From Phaseolus vulgaris (lineage: Eukaryota; Streptophyta; Magnoliopsida; Fabales; Fabaceae): a stretch of DNA of 64,000 nucleotides. The stretch covers positions 85,741 to 149,740 of the forward strand of contig NW_027174113.1 of assembly GCF_000499845.2 (NCBI RefSeq), read 5' to 3'. Position 1 is the first letter of the stretch; each line of letters begins with the position of its first letter. The position numbers and the translations under genes were made by a program. This document shows, in pieces, positions 30,413 through 39,846 of the stretch. The notes beneath the pieces were generated by a model. The model was not told where the DNA came from, did not search any database, and worked only from the letters and a program-made list of their open reading frames with translations.

Positions 30413-31692
30413 ACCGCTGTCTCTCAACCGCCACCTTCACTTTCAAGCTTAATTCCTTTATTCTTTACGCTTGCTTTTGACTTTCTCCGTTTAAACTTGT
30501 AATTCTTTGAACTATCCGCACTCTTGTTACTGATTTGGGACGTTCGCATGGTTGTCTTTATTTCTTTGTCACATACGACTCTGCCTATGCGATCCTGCTC
30601 CCGTCTTTTCCCTTCATACGCTTCAATTATTTTATCTGTGTTCTGCCCGTTTCTCACACTTCGTTGGGCGGTTTGGTATGATTGGGTAAGGTCGCCCGCC
30701 AACCCTTACACCCATGGAGAGGCTCACTAAGTGATGCCGTATCGTCCACGGGACGTCTCTGATACCGAAAGGTTCTTTCTTTGATCTTTTAAGACTCGGC
30801 GCCCACGCTTAAGGAGAGGCCTGCTAAAGCAGCACCGTATCGTCCCCGGGTGTCTAAAACGCTGAGTGCTGTGGGATTTTTGTTCCCTCCATGGTCTTTC
30901 CTGCCCATAGGTATCGGGGAACACCCTGCCAACGACCCGCTAGCGTTCGGCGGTTTCGCCTCCCTCCACAGTCTTTCCTACCTGTGGGCATCGGGGAGGC
31001 GACACCTGTGACTAACTTTGCCTTTCTTTGCTTTCGTCTCCCTCCACAGTCTTTCCTACCTGTGGGTATCGGGGAGGCGACGCCTGTCGGTATTTGGGTT
31101 AGCGACGCCCGCGACATCTCGTGTGTCGTCGCCCTTTACGTCCTTCCTGGCAACGCCTCGGGCGTTACCTTTACTTCGTTATTGACCTTAATCCTTGCCT
31201 TGGTCAACGCCTGATAACAGCGAAGAGCCCAAGGCTTTGCCTGTGCCATCCACGTGGCGCTCCTTGTATAGCTGATGGGACCTTCTGTCATTCGACTTGA
31301 TCCACGTGGCGCTGCTTGTATGGTTGATGGGGTGTCTAGTCATTCCATTTTCTAACTCCTGCTGTAACCCTGGCTCACTTTCGACGGCGGATCGTACCCC
31401 TGGATATTCTGTTGACGGGACATTTTCTGATTTAAACCAGAGGTGCCAGCATCATCCTTTCATCTTCCACCACGTGTATCAATCGTGCGGTGCATCCATT
31501 CACGTCGTTTGGCGCTCTAACCGCTTTATTTAATTCTTCAGGCTCTGGAACTATCTTCATCGTTTTCTCACTTCTCATATCCTACTTGCGTTCTTTATTC
31601 TTGCACCCTTTCTTCTCTGTCAAAGGGCTGTTCTAACCTTCACTCCCCTCGCTCAACCCTTGCATTTCTAGCCACCCTGATCTTGCTGAAGA
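30413..31692. other. B1 segment between the two antisense genes, LTR-like
   Basis: No gene. It holds a tandem duplication around 30727-30860 (each copy with CCGTATCGTCC and GGAGAGGC), then three copies of a module at about 30885-31075 (CCTCCACAGTCTTTCCTACC, then GTGGGTATCGGGGA) that also occurs once in every B LTR. After these come GTTATTGACCTTAATCCTTG and a GCCATCCACGTGGCG segment resembling the LTR start and its upstream flank. Two G-boxes, CCACGTGG, lie at 31250-31257 and 31302-31309, upstream of the short antisense gene. Confidence 0.6.
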
Positions 31693-32598
31693 ATGTCTTC
31701 TCACGATGCTTCCGCCAGGGTCCGTCCCAAAGACTTGTACCCTTGGGCCTCGAGCGAACTTCTTGATGAATGTTACCGGGCCTTCGCGAGGAGGCACGAT
31801 GACGACATCGCTGTGCTCCCATGCACTCTGGGGGAGCCAGTGTGTGGCGACGAACGGGCCAACAACGGGGTCCCTTTTTTTTACTTTTACCAGGTGGTGT
31901 TCAAGACCATCGGGGTGCGCTTACCCTTCTCCTGGTTCGAGTAGGAACTGCTGACGGAGATCAACGTGGCTCCAGCCCAGTTATACCCCAACAGCTGGGC
32001 CTTTGTTAAGGCCTTCGATGTCCTCTTTGGGTTTCTGGGTTGTGCACCCTCGGTTGACCTCTTTCTTCACTTTTTTGAGGTGAAGAGACAGAGACACAAC
32101 CTCTGGGTAACTCTCAGCAATGTACCCGGAAGAGTTCTCTTCACGCCTTTCCAAAGCTCGTTCACGGGGTGGAAAGGCCGGTTCTTCAAGATCCGCTGTA
32201 CTGATCTTGTTCCCGACGCCCTCGATGGGTTTCCGTTGTACTGGGTGAGAGAGGAAAAGGTCCTCAAAGCCAAACCCCTCAAGAATCTGGCTCCAAGTGA
32301 TCAAATAGCTTGCCGGATTCTTGCTGAGGCGGGAGGTTTTGACTCTGCTACGGTGATCAGCTTGGAGTTCAACGCTAGGACTCTTGAGAAGTACATAAGT
32401 AAGAACCATTGCCTCAGGCAACTTCGGCCTTTGTTACTTTCTAAAAGTGCCTGTCTTTCTTCACTGTGTCTCTAATACATCTGTTCCCTTTGTGCAGGTT
32501 CGAAAATAAGCCAAGAAAAGCGGACACGACTTACTCGAGCGTTGCGGGCTGGGAAAGGGGCTTCGCCTTCCTCCAGTGATGACTCTGATGAGCGCTGA
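31693..32598 (+). pseudogene. B1 short antisense gene, disrupted
   Basis: Paralogue of the long gene without the coiled coil. Exon 1 31693-32398, intron 32399-32497 (99 bp, GTAAGAACC...TGTGCAG), exon 2 32498-32598 (101 bp). Compared with the intact B2 copy it lacks about 20 codons after LLDEC (joined directly to YRAFARRHDDD), and a TAG at about 31942 replaces the residue before ELLTEIN. The remainder is conserved: AQLYPNSWAFVKAFDVLFG, FEVKRQRHNLWVTLSNVPG, WKGRFFKI, LDGFPLYWV, then after splicing SKISQEKRTRLTRALRAGKG and an acidic serine tail SSSDDSDER. Confidence 0.75.
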
Positions 32599-32998
32599 GA
32601 AGTGGCTTGTTTGTGTTTTTGCATTTTGTACTGTACATTGCTTGTAACAACAGTTTTCCAGTATCATAACTCTTTACAATGCGACTTTACTTTTCATATG
32701 CCTCATATACCGCGTGACTTCCTTTCGTCTCGTTCTGTCGACGATGCATGCTTTTACTTGGGCGACGCCTTCTTTCTGGGCGACACCAAGGCCTAGGCGA
32801 CGCCTTCCTCCTTGGCGACGCCATGGTCTAGGCGGCGCATCACATTACTTCTAACAAGGGAAAATAATGGCTGAAAACCAAAGCACTTCTTTTTCTCAAC
32901 TGGTTATTCCATTCATTAGGGTGACCTCATTAAAAAACCCCCAAAAGGGGAAAAAGAGCGTCCCCTTCAACTAGACTGTTACATGCTGCTTACATAAA
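32599..32998. other. B1 convergent spacer between short antisense gene and integrase
   Basis: 3' ends of the antisense gene and of pol face each other here. It contains four GGCGACGCC-type motifs (about 32761-32840) and a C-rich stretch near 32935 (AAAAACCCCCAAAAGGGG). Confidence 0.6.
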
Positions 32999-34258
32999 TC
33001 AACTGAAATAAAATTTTAAGTTGGCTGCATTCCAACTGCGCGGGATAGGGCCCCCATCTAAAGTCTCCAGGTTGTACGAACCGTTGCCCTTAGCCTCAGT
33101 AACTCTGAAGGGCCCGGTCCACTTGGGAGACAGCTTATTTTCCAACTCGTAAGGGTGAGCTTTCCTCATCACCAGGTCGCCCACCTGAAACTGTCGTGGC
33201 TTTACTTTAGAGCTATATTGCCGCTCCACTCTTCTCTTCACCGCTTCTGCTTTTATTCTAGCTTTTTCCCTGGCCTCTTCTAGCAGATCTAGGTTTACCT
33301 GTCTCTCCTCGTTAGACTCCTCCACCACAAAGTTTTGAAATCGCGGTGAGCTTTCGTGTATTTCTACTGGAATCATCGCGTCCGACCCGTACACCAAACT
33401 GAACGGCGTCTCCATAGTAGAGGATTGGGGCGTGGTGTGGTATGCCCACACAATCCTTGGCACCTCTTCCGCCCACGCCCCTTTGGCCTTCACTAACCTT
33501 CTTTTTAACACCCTCAGCAGAACTCTGTTTGCTGACTCTACTTGTCCATTGGTTTGGGGGTGTTCGACCGACGCGAACACTTGCTTGATTCCCACTTCAG
33601 CGCACAGATTTCTCAACTGCTGACTGGCGAACTGGGTCCCGTTGTCAGATATCAGGCGCCTGGGTACGCCAAAGCGACACACGATGTTTCTCCACACAAA
33701 ATGCTGTACCTTATGCGCAGTGATTTGTGCTACGGGTTCTGCCTCTATCCACTTGGTGAAGTATTCGATGGCGACAATCAGATACTTCATCTGCCTGATT
33801 GCCAGTGGGAAAGGGCCCAGGATGTCAATACCCCATGTGTGGAAAGGCCACGGGCTGTATATGGACCGCAACTCTTCAGGCGGCGCCTTGTGCCAGTCGG
33901 CATGCTTTTGGCATTGCCTACACCGTTGGGCGTGCCGTGCGCAATCTTCTTTCACTGTTGGCCAGAAGAACCCTGCGCGTATTACCTTGGAGGCTAAGGA
34001 TCTTCCTCCTACATGGCTTCCGCAGATGCCTTCGTGTAGCTCTGCCATTATCCTGGTGCACTCATCGCCACTGACACATGTTAGGATAGGGTGAGTAAAA
34101 CCGTGCCTGAACAACACCCCATCCACCAAGGTATATCTTACGGCGTTCCTTTTGATTTTCTTACCCTCTTCAGGGTCTACTGGAAGGGCCCCATCCGCCA
34201 GGTACCGCTTATAGGGCGTCATCCAGGTGTCTCCCGTGGACAGGACACAAACCTGCAT
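32999..34258 (-). CDS. B1 integrase
   Basis: Open through 419 codons from 34258; a TAG at 34262-34264 separates it from the RNase H frame, in which it otherwise continues. The zinc module HEGICGSHVGG ... CRQCQKHA is intact (H2C2). The catalytic core has TWGIDILGPF, SDNGTQF and NGQVESANR, giving the D, D, E triad. The C-terminal part ends IPRSWNAANLKFYFS. Integrase inserts cDNA in the nucleus, but this copy would need readthrough of the upstream stops, because the protein is normally released from a polyprotein. Confidence 0.88.
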   Translation of the reverse strand: MQVCVLSTGDTWMTPYKRYLADGALPVDPEEGKKIKRNAVRYTLVDGVLFRHGFTHPILTCVSGDECTRIMAELHEGICGSHVGGRSLASKVIRAGFFWPTVKEDCARHAQRCRQCQKHADWHKAPPEELRSIYSPWPFHTWGIDILGPFPLAIRQMKYLIVAIEYFTKWIEAEPVAQITAHKVQHFVWRNIVCRFGVPRRLISDNGTQFASQQLRNLCAEVGIKQVFASVEHPQTNGQVESANRVLLRVLKRRLVKAKGAWAEEVPRIVWAYHTTPQSSTMETPFSLVYGSDAMIPVEIHESSPRFQNFVVEESNEERQVNLDLLEEAREKARIKAEAVKRRVERQYSSKVKPRQFQVGDLVMRKAHPYELENKLSPKWTGPFRVTEAKGNGSYNLETLDGGPIPRSWNAANLKFYFS

Positions 34259-34261
34259 CTG

Positions 34262-35407
34262 CTATTCCTCAGACACACCCGCGTACGTACTGATGCGGGG
34301 CGCCCTCTGCGTATCTTGGGTTAATGAGGAATGACTCTTCGGCCTCCCCCTTGATGCATAAATCTGGAGGACATCCACCCTGTTGTCTTCCACGAATCGA
34401 CGCGGAGCTTTGAGGGTCTCCTGGATCACTGTCCTCTGTCTACCCCCCTTGCCTGAGCTGGCCAGCTTTGCAAGCAGGTCAGCTCTGGCATTCTGCTCCC
34501 TCGGGACGTGTATCAACTCAAGAGCGTTGAACGCCCCTCTCAACAACTGGATGTATTTGAGATACGCCGCCATCTGTGGGTCCTTCGCCTGGAACCCACC
34601 CGACACCTGCCCCGTGACCAACTGGGAGTCGCTCTTCACCAGGAGGTTCTGTGCGCCCATCTCTTTGGCCAAGAGCATTCCTGCAATCAAGGCTTCGTAT
34701 TCTGCTTGGTTGTTACTTGCCTTGAAGGCAAAACGCAAGGCCTGCTCGATTAGTATGCCGTCGGGTCCTTCCAGCACTATTCCCGCACCACTCCCTTGCT
34801 GGTTTGAGGAACCATCGACCGAGAGTAGCCACTGTGAACCCGCTTCCACCTCTTGCTCACCTCCGGGCGAAAGTTCTGCTACAAAATCCGCATACACCTG
34901 CCCCTTAATGGATCCTCTAGGGTCGTACTGTATGTCGAATTCCGACAGTTCCACAGCCCAGCGTACCATTCTTCCTGCCACATCGGGCTTCTGCAGCACC
35001 TTCTGTATGGGGAGGTTGGTCATTACCACCACCGTGAAACTGTGAAAGTAATGACGGAGCCTCCTAGCCGAGAACACTACCGCCAGTGCCGCCTTTTCCA
35101 GCGCCTGGTACCTTGTCTCGGCTCCCTGTAAGGCTTTGCTTACAAAGTAGATGGGCTTCTGACTCTGGCTCTGCTCTTGTACCAACACAGAACTGATGGC
35201 CCTATCTGTTACAGTAAAATACAAACGGAGGGGCACGCCCGTTACCGGTTTGCAGAGAACCGGAGGCGTCGCCAGGTACTCCTTCAGTTTAACGAAAGCC
35301 GCTTCGCATTCCTCAGTCCATGCAAAGCGACTGTTTCTCTTGAGGCACTGGAAGTAGGGGTGCCCCTTTTCTCCTCTAGCGGAAATAAACCTCGAGAGCG
35401 CCGCCAT
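34262..35407 (-). pseudogene. B1 RNase H and second RNase H
   Basis: Continuation of the pol frame after a TAG at 35417-35419 (VQQ, stop, TGRMAALS, where B2 has leucine). The first RNase H has YFTVTDRAISSVLVQEQ and PIYFVSKALQG. The second has SVDGSSNQQGSGAG, NNQAEYEALIAG, KSDSQLVTGQV and NARADLLAK, with D, E, D, D catalytic positions present. It ends with the TAG at 34262. RNase H removes RNA from the RNA-DNA hybrid during reverse transcription. Confidence 0.87.
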
Positions 35408-35419
35408 CCGCCCTGTCTA

Positions 35420-37000
35420 CTGTTGAACCTCCTTTACCGATGTCGGGCTCCGCATGGCAATAATGGCCGCACATTTGTCGGGGTTCGCTTCTATACCCCT
35501 CTCGGTGAGCAGAAAACCCAAGAATTTACCGGCCTCTACCCCAAAAACACACTTCTCGGGGTTCAACTTGAGGCGGTACTTGGATATCGTGTTGAACAAT
35601 TCCTCCAAGTCTGCCATGTGCTGTATCCTGTTCTGCGACGCCACCACCATGTTGTCCACATAGGCGTATACATTTCTCCCGAGCATTGGCGCCAAGACCT
35701 TATCCATTAACCTCTGGTACGTGGCGCCCGCGTTTTTGAGTCCGAAAGGCATCACCTTATAGCAATAACTGCATGTTTCAGTCATGAACGCAGTTTTGCT
35801 CTCGTCCCTGGGGTGCATCTTGATTTGGTTGTAACCTGAGAAGGCGTCCAGGAAGCTTAACACTTTGCTGCCAGACGCGCTGTCCACTAGGGCGTCAATG
35901 CTGGGCAGCGGGTAGGAATCCTTCGGGCACGCCTTATTCAGGTCCGTGAAGTCAACGCACATTCTCCATTTCCCGTTTGCCTTCTTCACCAGAACGACAT
36001 TGGCGAGCCACTCAGGGTACTGAATCTCCCTAATGTGGCCAGCACTCAGCAGCTTCTGCGTTTCGTCTTTCACCACCTGTTGTCGCTCCTCATTGAATTT
36101 CCTCCTTCTCTGACGCACGGGGCGAACCGTGGCGTCCATGCTGAGGTGGTGGCACAGAAAATCGGGGTCGATGCCCGGCATGTCCGAGGCGGACCACGCG
36201 AAGGCATCCATGTGGCGCGAAATCACTTCCGCCACTCCTTCCCGTTCTTCCGGGTTTAGCGAGCTTCCTAACTTGAAAGCTTTGCCGCCAATCTCCCTCT
36301 CTAGGATGTTGGCCGCGGGTTGCTCCCTACTATCATCATCGGCGGGCGCCGCTTCTTCTACGGGCGCCGCCTCCTCCACGTGCGCTTCCTCCATTGGCGC
36401 ATCTGCTTCGGGCGTCGCCCTTTCTGCTATGGGCTCTTCGGGGGTCTGCCTAGCGGGCGTCGCCTCGATCATCGTTGCGTCCACGATCGGTGGACGCTCG
36501 TACACCATGAAAACGCCTCTCTTCGTCTTCAGGCTGTTTTCGTAGCATTTTCTTGCCTCTTCTTGGTCTGATCTGATGACTATCACCCGGCCACTGAGGT
36601 CCGGTAGCTTCATCTTCATGTGCCGGGTGGAGGATATTGCACTCAGACGGTTTAGCGCTGGTCTGCCCAGCAAAATGTTATAGGCAGAGTTGGCGTAAAC
36701 GACGAGGTACCGAATGCTCTCTGTTCGGGAGGCCTCTCCGTCCGTGAACGTAGTCCTCAACTCCAGGTACCCCCGGACCTCTATCTGGTTATCCCCGAAC
36801 CCATACAAACATCCCGTATAGGGACTCAGTAGATCGGGGGACAGCCGTAACTTATTAAAAGTCGACAGAAACATGACGTCTGCCGAGCTTCCTTGATCAA
36901 CAAGCACTCGGTGGACCTTTCTCCCAGCCGTGACGACCGAGATGACAACGGGATCGTTGTCATGGGGCACCACATCTCGGAGATCCCTTCTTGTGAACAC
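35420..37000 (-). pseudogene. B1 protease and reverse transcriptase, catalytic residue lost
   Basis: The frame reads VVPHDNDPVVISVV, protease LVDQGSSADVMF, AYNILLGRPALN, an acidic Ala/Glu-rich linker, FAWSASDMPGIDPDF, then RT: RQRRRKFNEER, MCVDFTDLNKACPKDS, FLDAFSGYNQIKMHP and VMPFGLKNAGATYQRLMD. The metal-binding box at 35651-35662 is YVDN instead of YVDD, a single G to A change that removes the second aspartate. It is separated from gag by a frameshift near 37017, and it ends at TAG 35417-35419. Confidence 0.88.
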
Positions 37001-37016
37001 AATATCTAACTCCTAG

Positions 37017-38393
37017 GGCTGAGAGCCTCTCTTCGATTGAATTTACCCCCCTCGCGTATTTCTTCCGCTGGGAGGCGGTGGGTCCTCCGCCGGAAAAACC
37101 TCCAGCAATGGTGTGGACCTCGCCAAGCACAGGCATCTCGTGTGCTGGCTCATCCGCCGGCGACGGCAAGGTGGCGGTCGCGGTGGACTCTGCGACATAA
37201 TCTTTCAAAAACCCAGTCCTCACCAGCTCATCTAGCTGGTAACCCAACGACAGGCAATTATCAATTTGGTGCCCGAAAGCCTCGTGAAATTCGCACCAAG
37301 AGTCTTTACGGGGCCCTAGCACCTTATCGGTCTTCGCCGGTCGCCTCAGCCTCTCGGCTATGTTGGGCACGGCGATCAAATCCTTCAATCCGACTACGAA
37401 GTTGTACCTCGCCGGTCTTGCTCTTTCTCTGGTGGGGCGTTCGCCTCCTGCGGGGCCCCGAGGCTGGGGCTTTCTGGCCTCGTAGGGGCGTCTCGCCTCT
37501 GGCTTCTTTCTCCCCGTCGTGGTTTCATTGACTCTGACGGGTTGAACTCGCGCCGGTCCCCTTGGGCGTGAGGGCACGGCACTGGTGCGCTTCACACATA
37601 CCTCCCCTTCCGAAGCAATATGCTCCACCGCCCTACGTCGTAATTCGGCGAAAGTCCTGGGGCGATTGCGGATAATAGATTCTCCAAAGGGCCCTGGGCA
37701 TACGCCTTTCACAAATGCGTACACGATCATAGGCTCCTCTGTTGTACCAACTTTCACGACCTGGGCCCCGAAGCGATTGATGTACTCCTTCAGGGTCTCC
37801 CCCTGATACTGCTTCACGTCAAACAGGTCGTAGGAGACCGGCGGCGGGGCCTTGTTGGCCAAATACTGTTCTCTGAATAACCGCGACAACTGGCGGAAAG
37901 ATGTGATATGGCCCTCGGGAAGGCTGATGAACCAGTCCATAGCCATCCCGGTCAGGGTGCTCATGAAGAGTTTGCACTTGGCGGCATCAGAGCCGCCTAT
38001 CAGGACCATCTGCGTGTGGAACGCCGCGAGGTGCGTCTCCGGGTCCTCCATCCCAGTGAAAATTGCCTTAGGTCCCGCGAACGTGTTCGGGATTGCTGCG
38101 TCTAGGATCTCCTGCGAGAACGGAGTGGAAAACTCCCTTGGTGGGGAGTGATTCTCCACCTCGTCATGCCCAGGCCGCCTCCTATCGTTTCTCAGGCCCT
38201 GGCGCAACTCCTCATTCACGCGGTGGAGCTCTTCGTTGCGCTCATGCGAGGCGTCAAGATCTGCCTGCATGCGTTCCTGCTCCATCTTCGAATCCGCCAT
38301 GTCCTGCTGCAACCCCCTCATTATTTCCAGGACCTGCTGCATGGATAGGTCTGCGGGGGCTGCGCGCGCTGATCTTCGTCTGGTGGGGGCCAT
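37017..38393 (-). pseudogene. B1 gag, frameshifted at its 3' end
   Basis: Start at ATG 38393 (MAPTRRRSARAAP), equivalent to 50369 in B2; the frame is open upstream but not conserved as coding. It has an N-terminal coiled segment (MQQVLEIMRGLQQDM ... ERNEELHRVNEELRQ), the retrotransposon gag domain (FHTQMVLIGGSDAAKCKLF, YDLFDVKQYQGETLKEYINRF), a basic region and the zinc-knuckle-like WCEFHEAFGHQIDNC. At 37017-37025 five bases present in B2 (GGGGG) are missing. The next codons in the original frame are also altered (TGG to TAG), so protease is no longer joined to gag. Confidence 0.86.
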
Positions 38394-38475
38394 TGTCACT
38401 CCAACCTCCTTCAGCACTACCGTAACCTGATAGATTTTCACGAACTTGTGTGATGGGACTGATGTTTTATATCGT

Positions 38476-38493
38476 GCCCCACGGTGGGCGCCA
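38476..38493 (-). other. B1 primer binding site, tRNA-Lys type
   Basis: Minus strand TGGCGCCCACCGTGGGGC, 2 nt inside the 5' LTR. The complement GCCCCACGGTGGGCGCCA equals the acceptor end plus CCA of plant tRNA-Lys as I recall it. Confidence 0.85.
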
Positions 38494-38495
38494 AA

Positions 38496-39773
38496 TGTTC
38501 CGTCCGGTTGACCGGGACGTCTTCGTGCGCGACCTCAACCGTCAGCTAAGGACTCCTTCCCACTGATTGCCTGTGAATTCCTGCAAAAAAGAAGGACAAA
38601 GAGGCGCCCTAGCGGCCGTTTGCACTCCGACGCTCAAGTCAGCCAGCAAGAAACACCAAAACTGTCCACCCACGTATCTGAGCACCGCGTATGGCACTCT
38701 GCAGGTGGTAAAAGAAACTGTGTATATATGTGTGTGTGTGTTGTCCCCTTCAGGCAAAAATGTTCTCCATTCACTTGTACGTAGTCCTCAAGCACGGGCA
38801 AGCAACCAGAGAGTTTCTCCTAAATTTGTCGAAGGTTCCAACCCTTTTTCCGACATTCCCAGCGCTATTTAAACTGCCCTAGCATTTAAAGCGCCTTAAA
38901 GCGCTTTTAATCTCAAACGTAACGCACTCATTAAAGCGCTTAATTACGAAACGTAGCGCATTTAAGACGTTGAAACGCTCGGGAGCCATAATAGTACCTG
39001 AATGCTCGAAAGGGAAACTGTATTGAATATCTTTAATTACCTGGCACCTGACTAGAGGGTGTTTCTATTCCGGCATGGCTGTCATACACGTGGAGGGCCT
39101 CACGACGCCATGACCCCATCTGGGGGCGTTTCTGCCCATCTGGGGACGTTTCTACGTGTGGGTCCTCCTGTTTGGGAGTGCTACTGCGCTAGGGGTGGCT
39201 TTTTGGGTGCCAACTCATGCCCCCAAGTATCTAGCCACTTACTCTGAGAGCGTATCTGCCTTCCTCTCACACCCTGCACCCGGTTATCCTGGGCGTGACC
39301 TTCCTCTTGGGTCGTATCTGTCCCGAAGGCGTCTCTGGGGCGGCAGGGGTACTTCGCGAGTCAGGCTGCCCTTCACTGGTACTATCACTATGGCCTTGAA
39401 GCCACCTTTTCCTTCTCTTTATCACTTTCCCGAGATATCGGGACTTGAGGCTTTCCCACGACGTCGCTCCCTCCATGGTCTTTCCTACCCATGGGTATCG
39501 AGGAACCACACCGTGATTGCCTTGCTTTTACACTGTTCGATCTGGCGACGCCTTCACCTGGGCGACGCCTTCACCGAGGCGACGCCTTCACCGAGGCGAC
39601 GCCTTCATCAAGGCGACGCCTTCACCTAGGCGACGCCTTCACCTAGGCGACGCCTTCACCTAGGCGACGCCGTGCCTTAGCGCCGTGTCTTAGCGACGCC
39701 TTGAGTTGACTTTGACCTTCCAGTCGTTGACTTTGACCTTGACTTAGTCAACGCCCTTATACGGGACGGTACA
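38496..39773 (-). repeat. B1 5' LTR
   Basis: 1,278 bp, nearly identical to 26114-27395. TATA-like TTTAAATA on the minus strand at 38866-38873. Confidence 0.93.
39544..39671. repeat. 17 bp minisatellite in the B1 5' LTR, eight units
   Basis: GGCGACGCC at 39544, 39561, 39578, 39595, 39612, 39629, 39646 and 39663; one unit fewer than the other LTR of the same element. Confidence 0.92.
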
Positions 39774-39846
39774 GAAGAACTTCAAATGTGAGGGTGGATG
39801 TCCTCTTCCTCCATTAATAAAAGCCTCCTTTATTTGATTCTCATCA

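Larger units (their letters stand above)
26114..39773 (-). mobile_element. Element B1: complete Tat-lineage retrotransposon with two antisense genes
   Basis: 13,660 bp with LTRs 26114-27395 and 38496-39773 and perfect GAAGA duplications at 26109-26113 and 39774-39778. It is inserted in the R1 LTR. Minus-strand order: 5' LTR, tRNA-Lys primer site, gag, protease, RT, two RNase H domains, integrase, then on the opposite strand the short and long antisense genes, polypurine tract and 3' LTR. The LTRs differ at about 8 positions plus one unit of a 17 bp array. Coding damage: gag frameshift, RT YVDN, two pol stops, and lesions in both antisense genes. Confidence 0.95.
24885..39846 (-). mobile_element. 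R-family LTR retrotransposon remnant (R1): one LTR plus 281 bp of interior, hosting B1
   Basis: The LTR (25166-39846 minus the B1 insertion, about 1,016 bp) has TGATG...CATCA ends and matches the solo LTR at 60850-61840. Left of it, 24885-25165 is interior starting with a primer site, so the element reads on the minus strand. The other LTR, the rest of the interior and about 70 bp of B3 protease sequence are missing at the left junction, which indicates a secondary deletion. No coding sequence remains. Confidence 0.8.

Noticed and set aside
31693..32598. Antisense proteins as active transposases because of the Transposase_28 name
   Set aside because: No DDE, RNase H-like, HUH or recombinase motif is visible; the family name reflects where it is found, not a shown activity.
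38476..38493. Sequence identical to the 3' end of tRNA-Lys including CCA
   Set aside because: Only 18 bases match, it lies 2 nt from an LTR end, and no D or anticodon arm is present. It is the primer binding site, not a tRNA gene.
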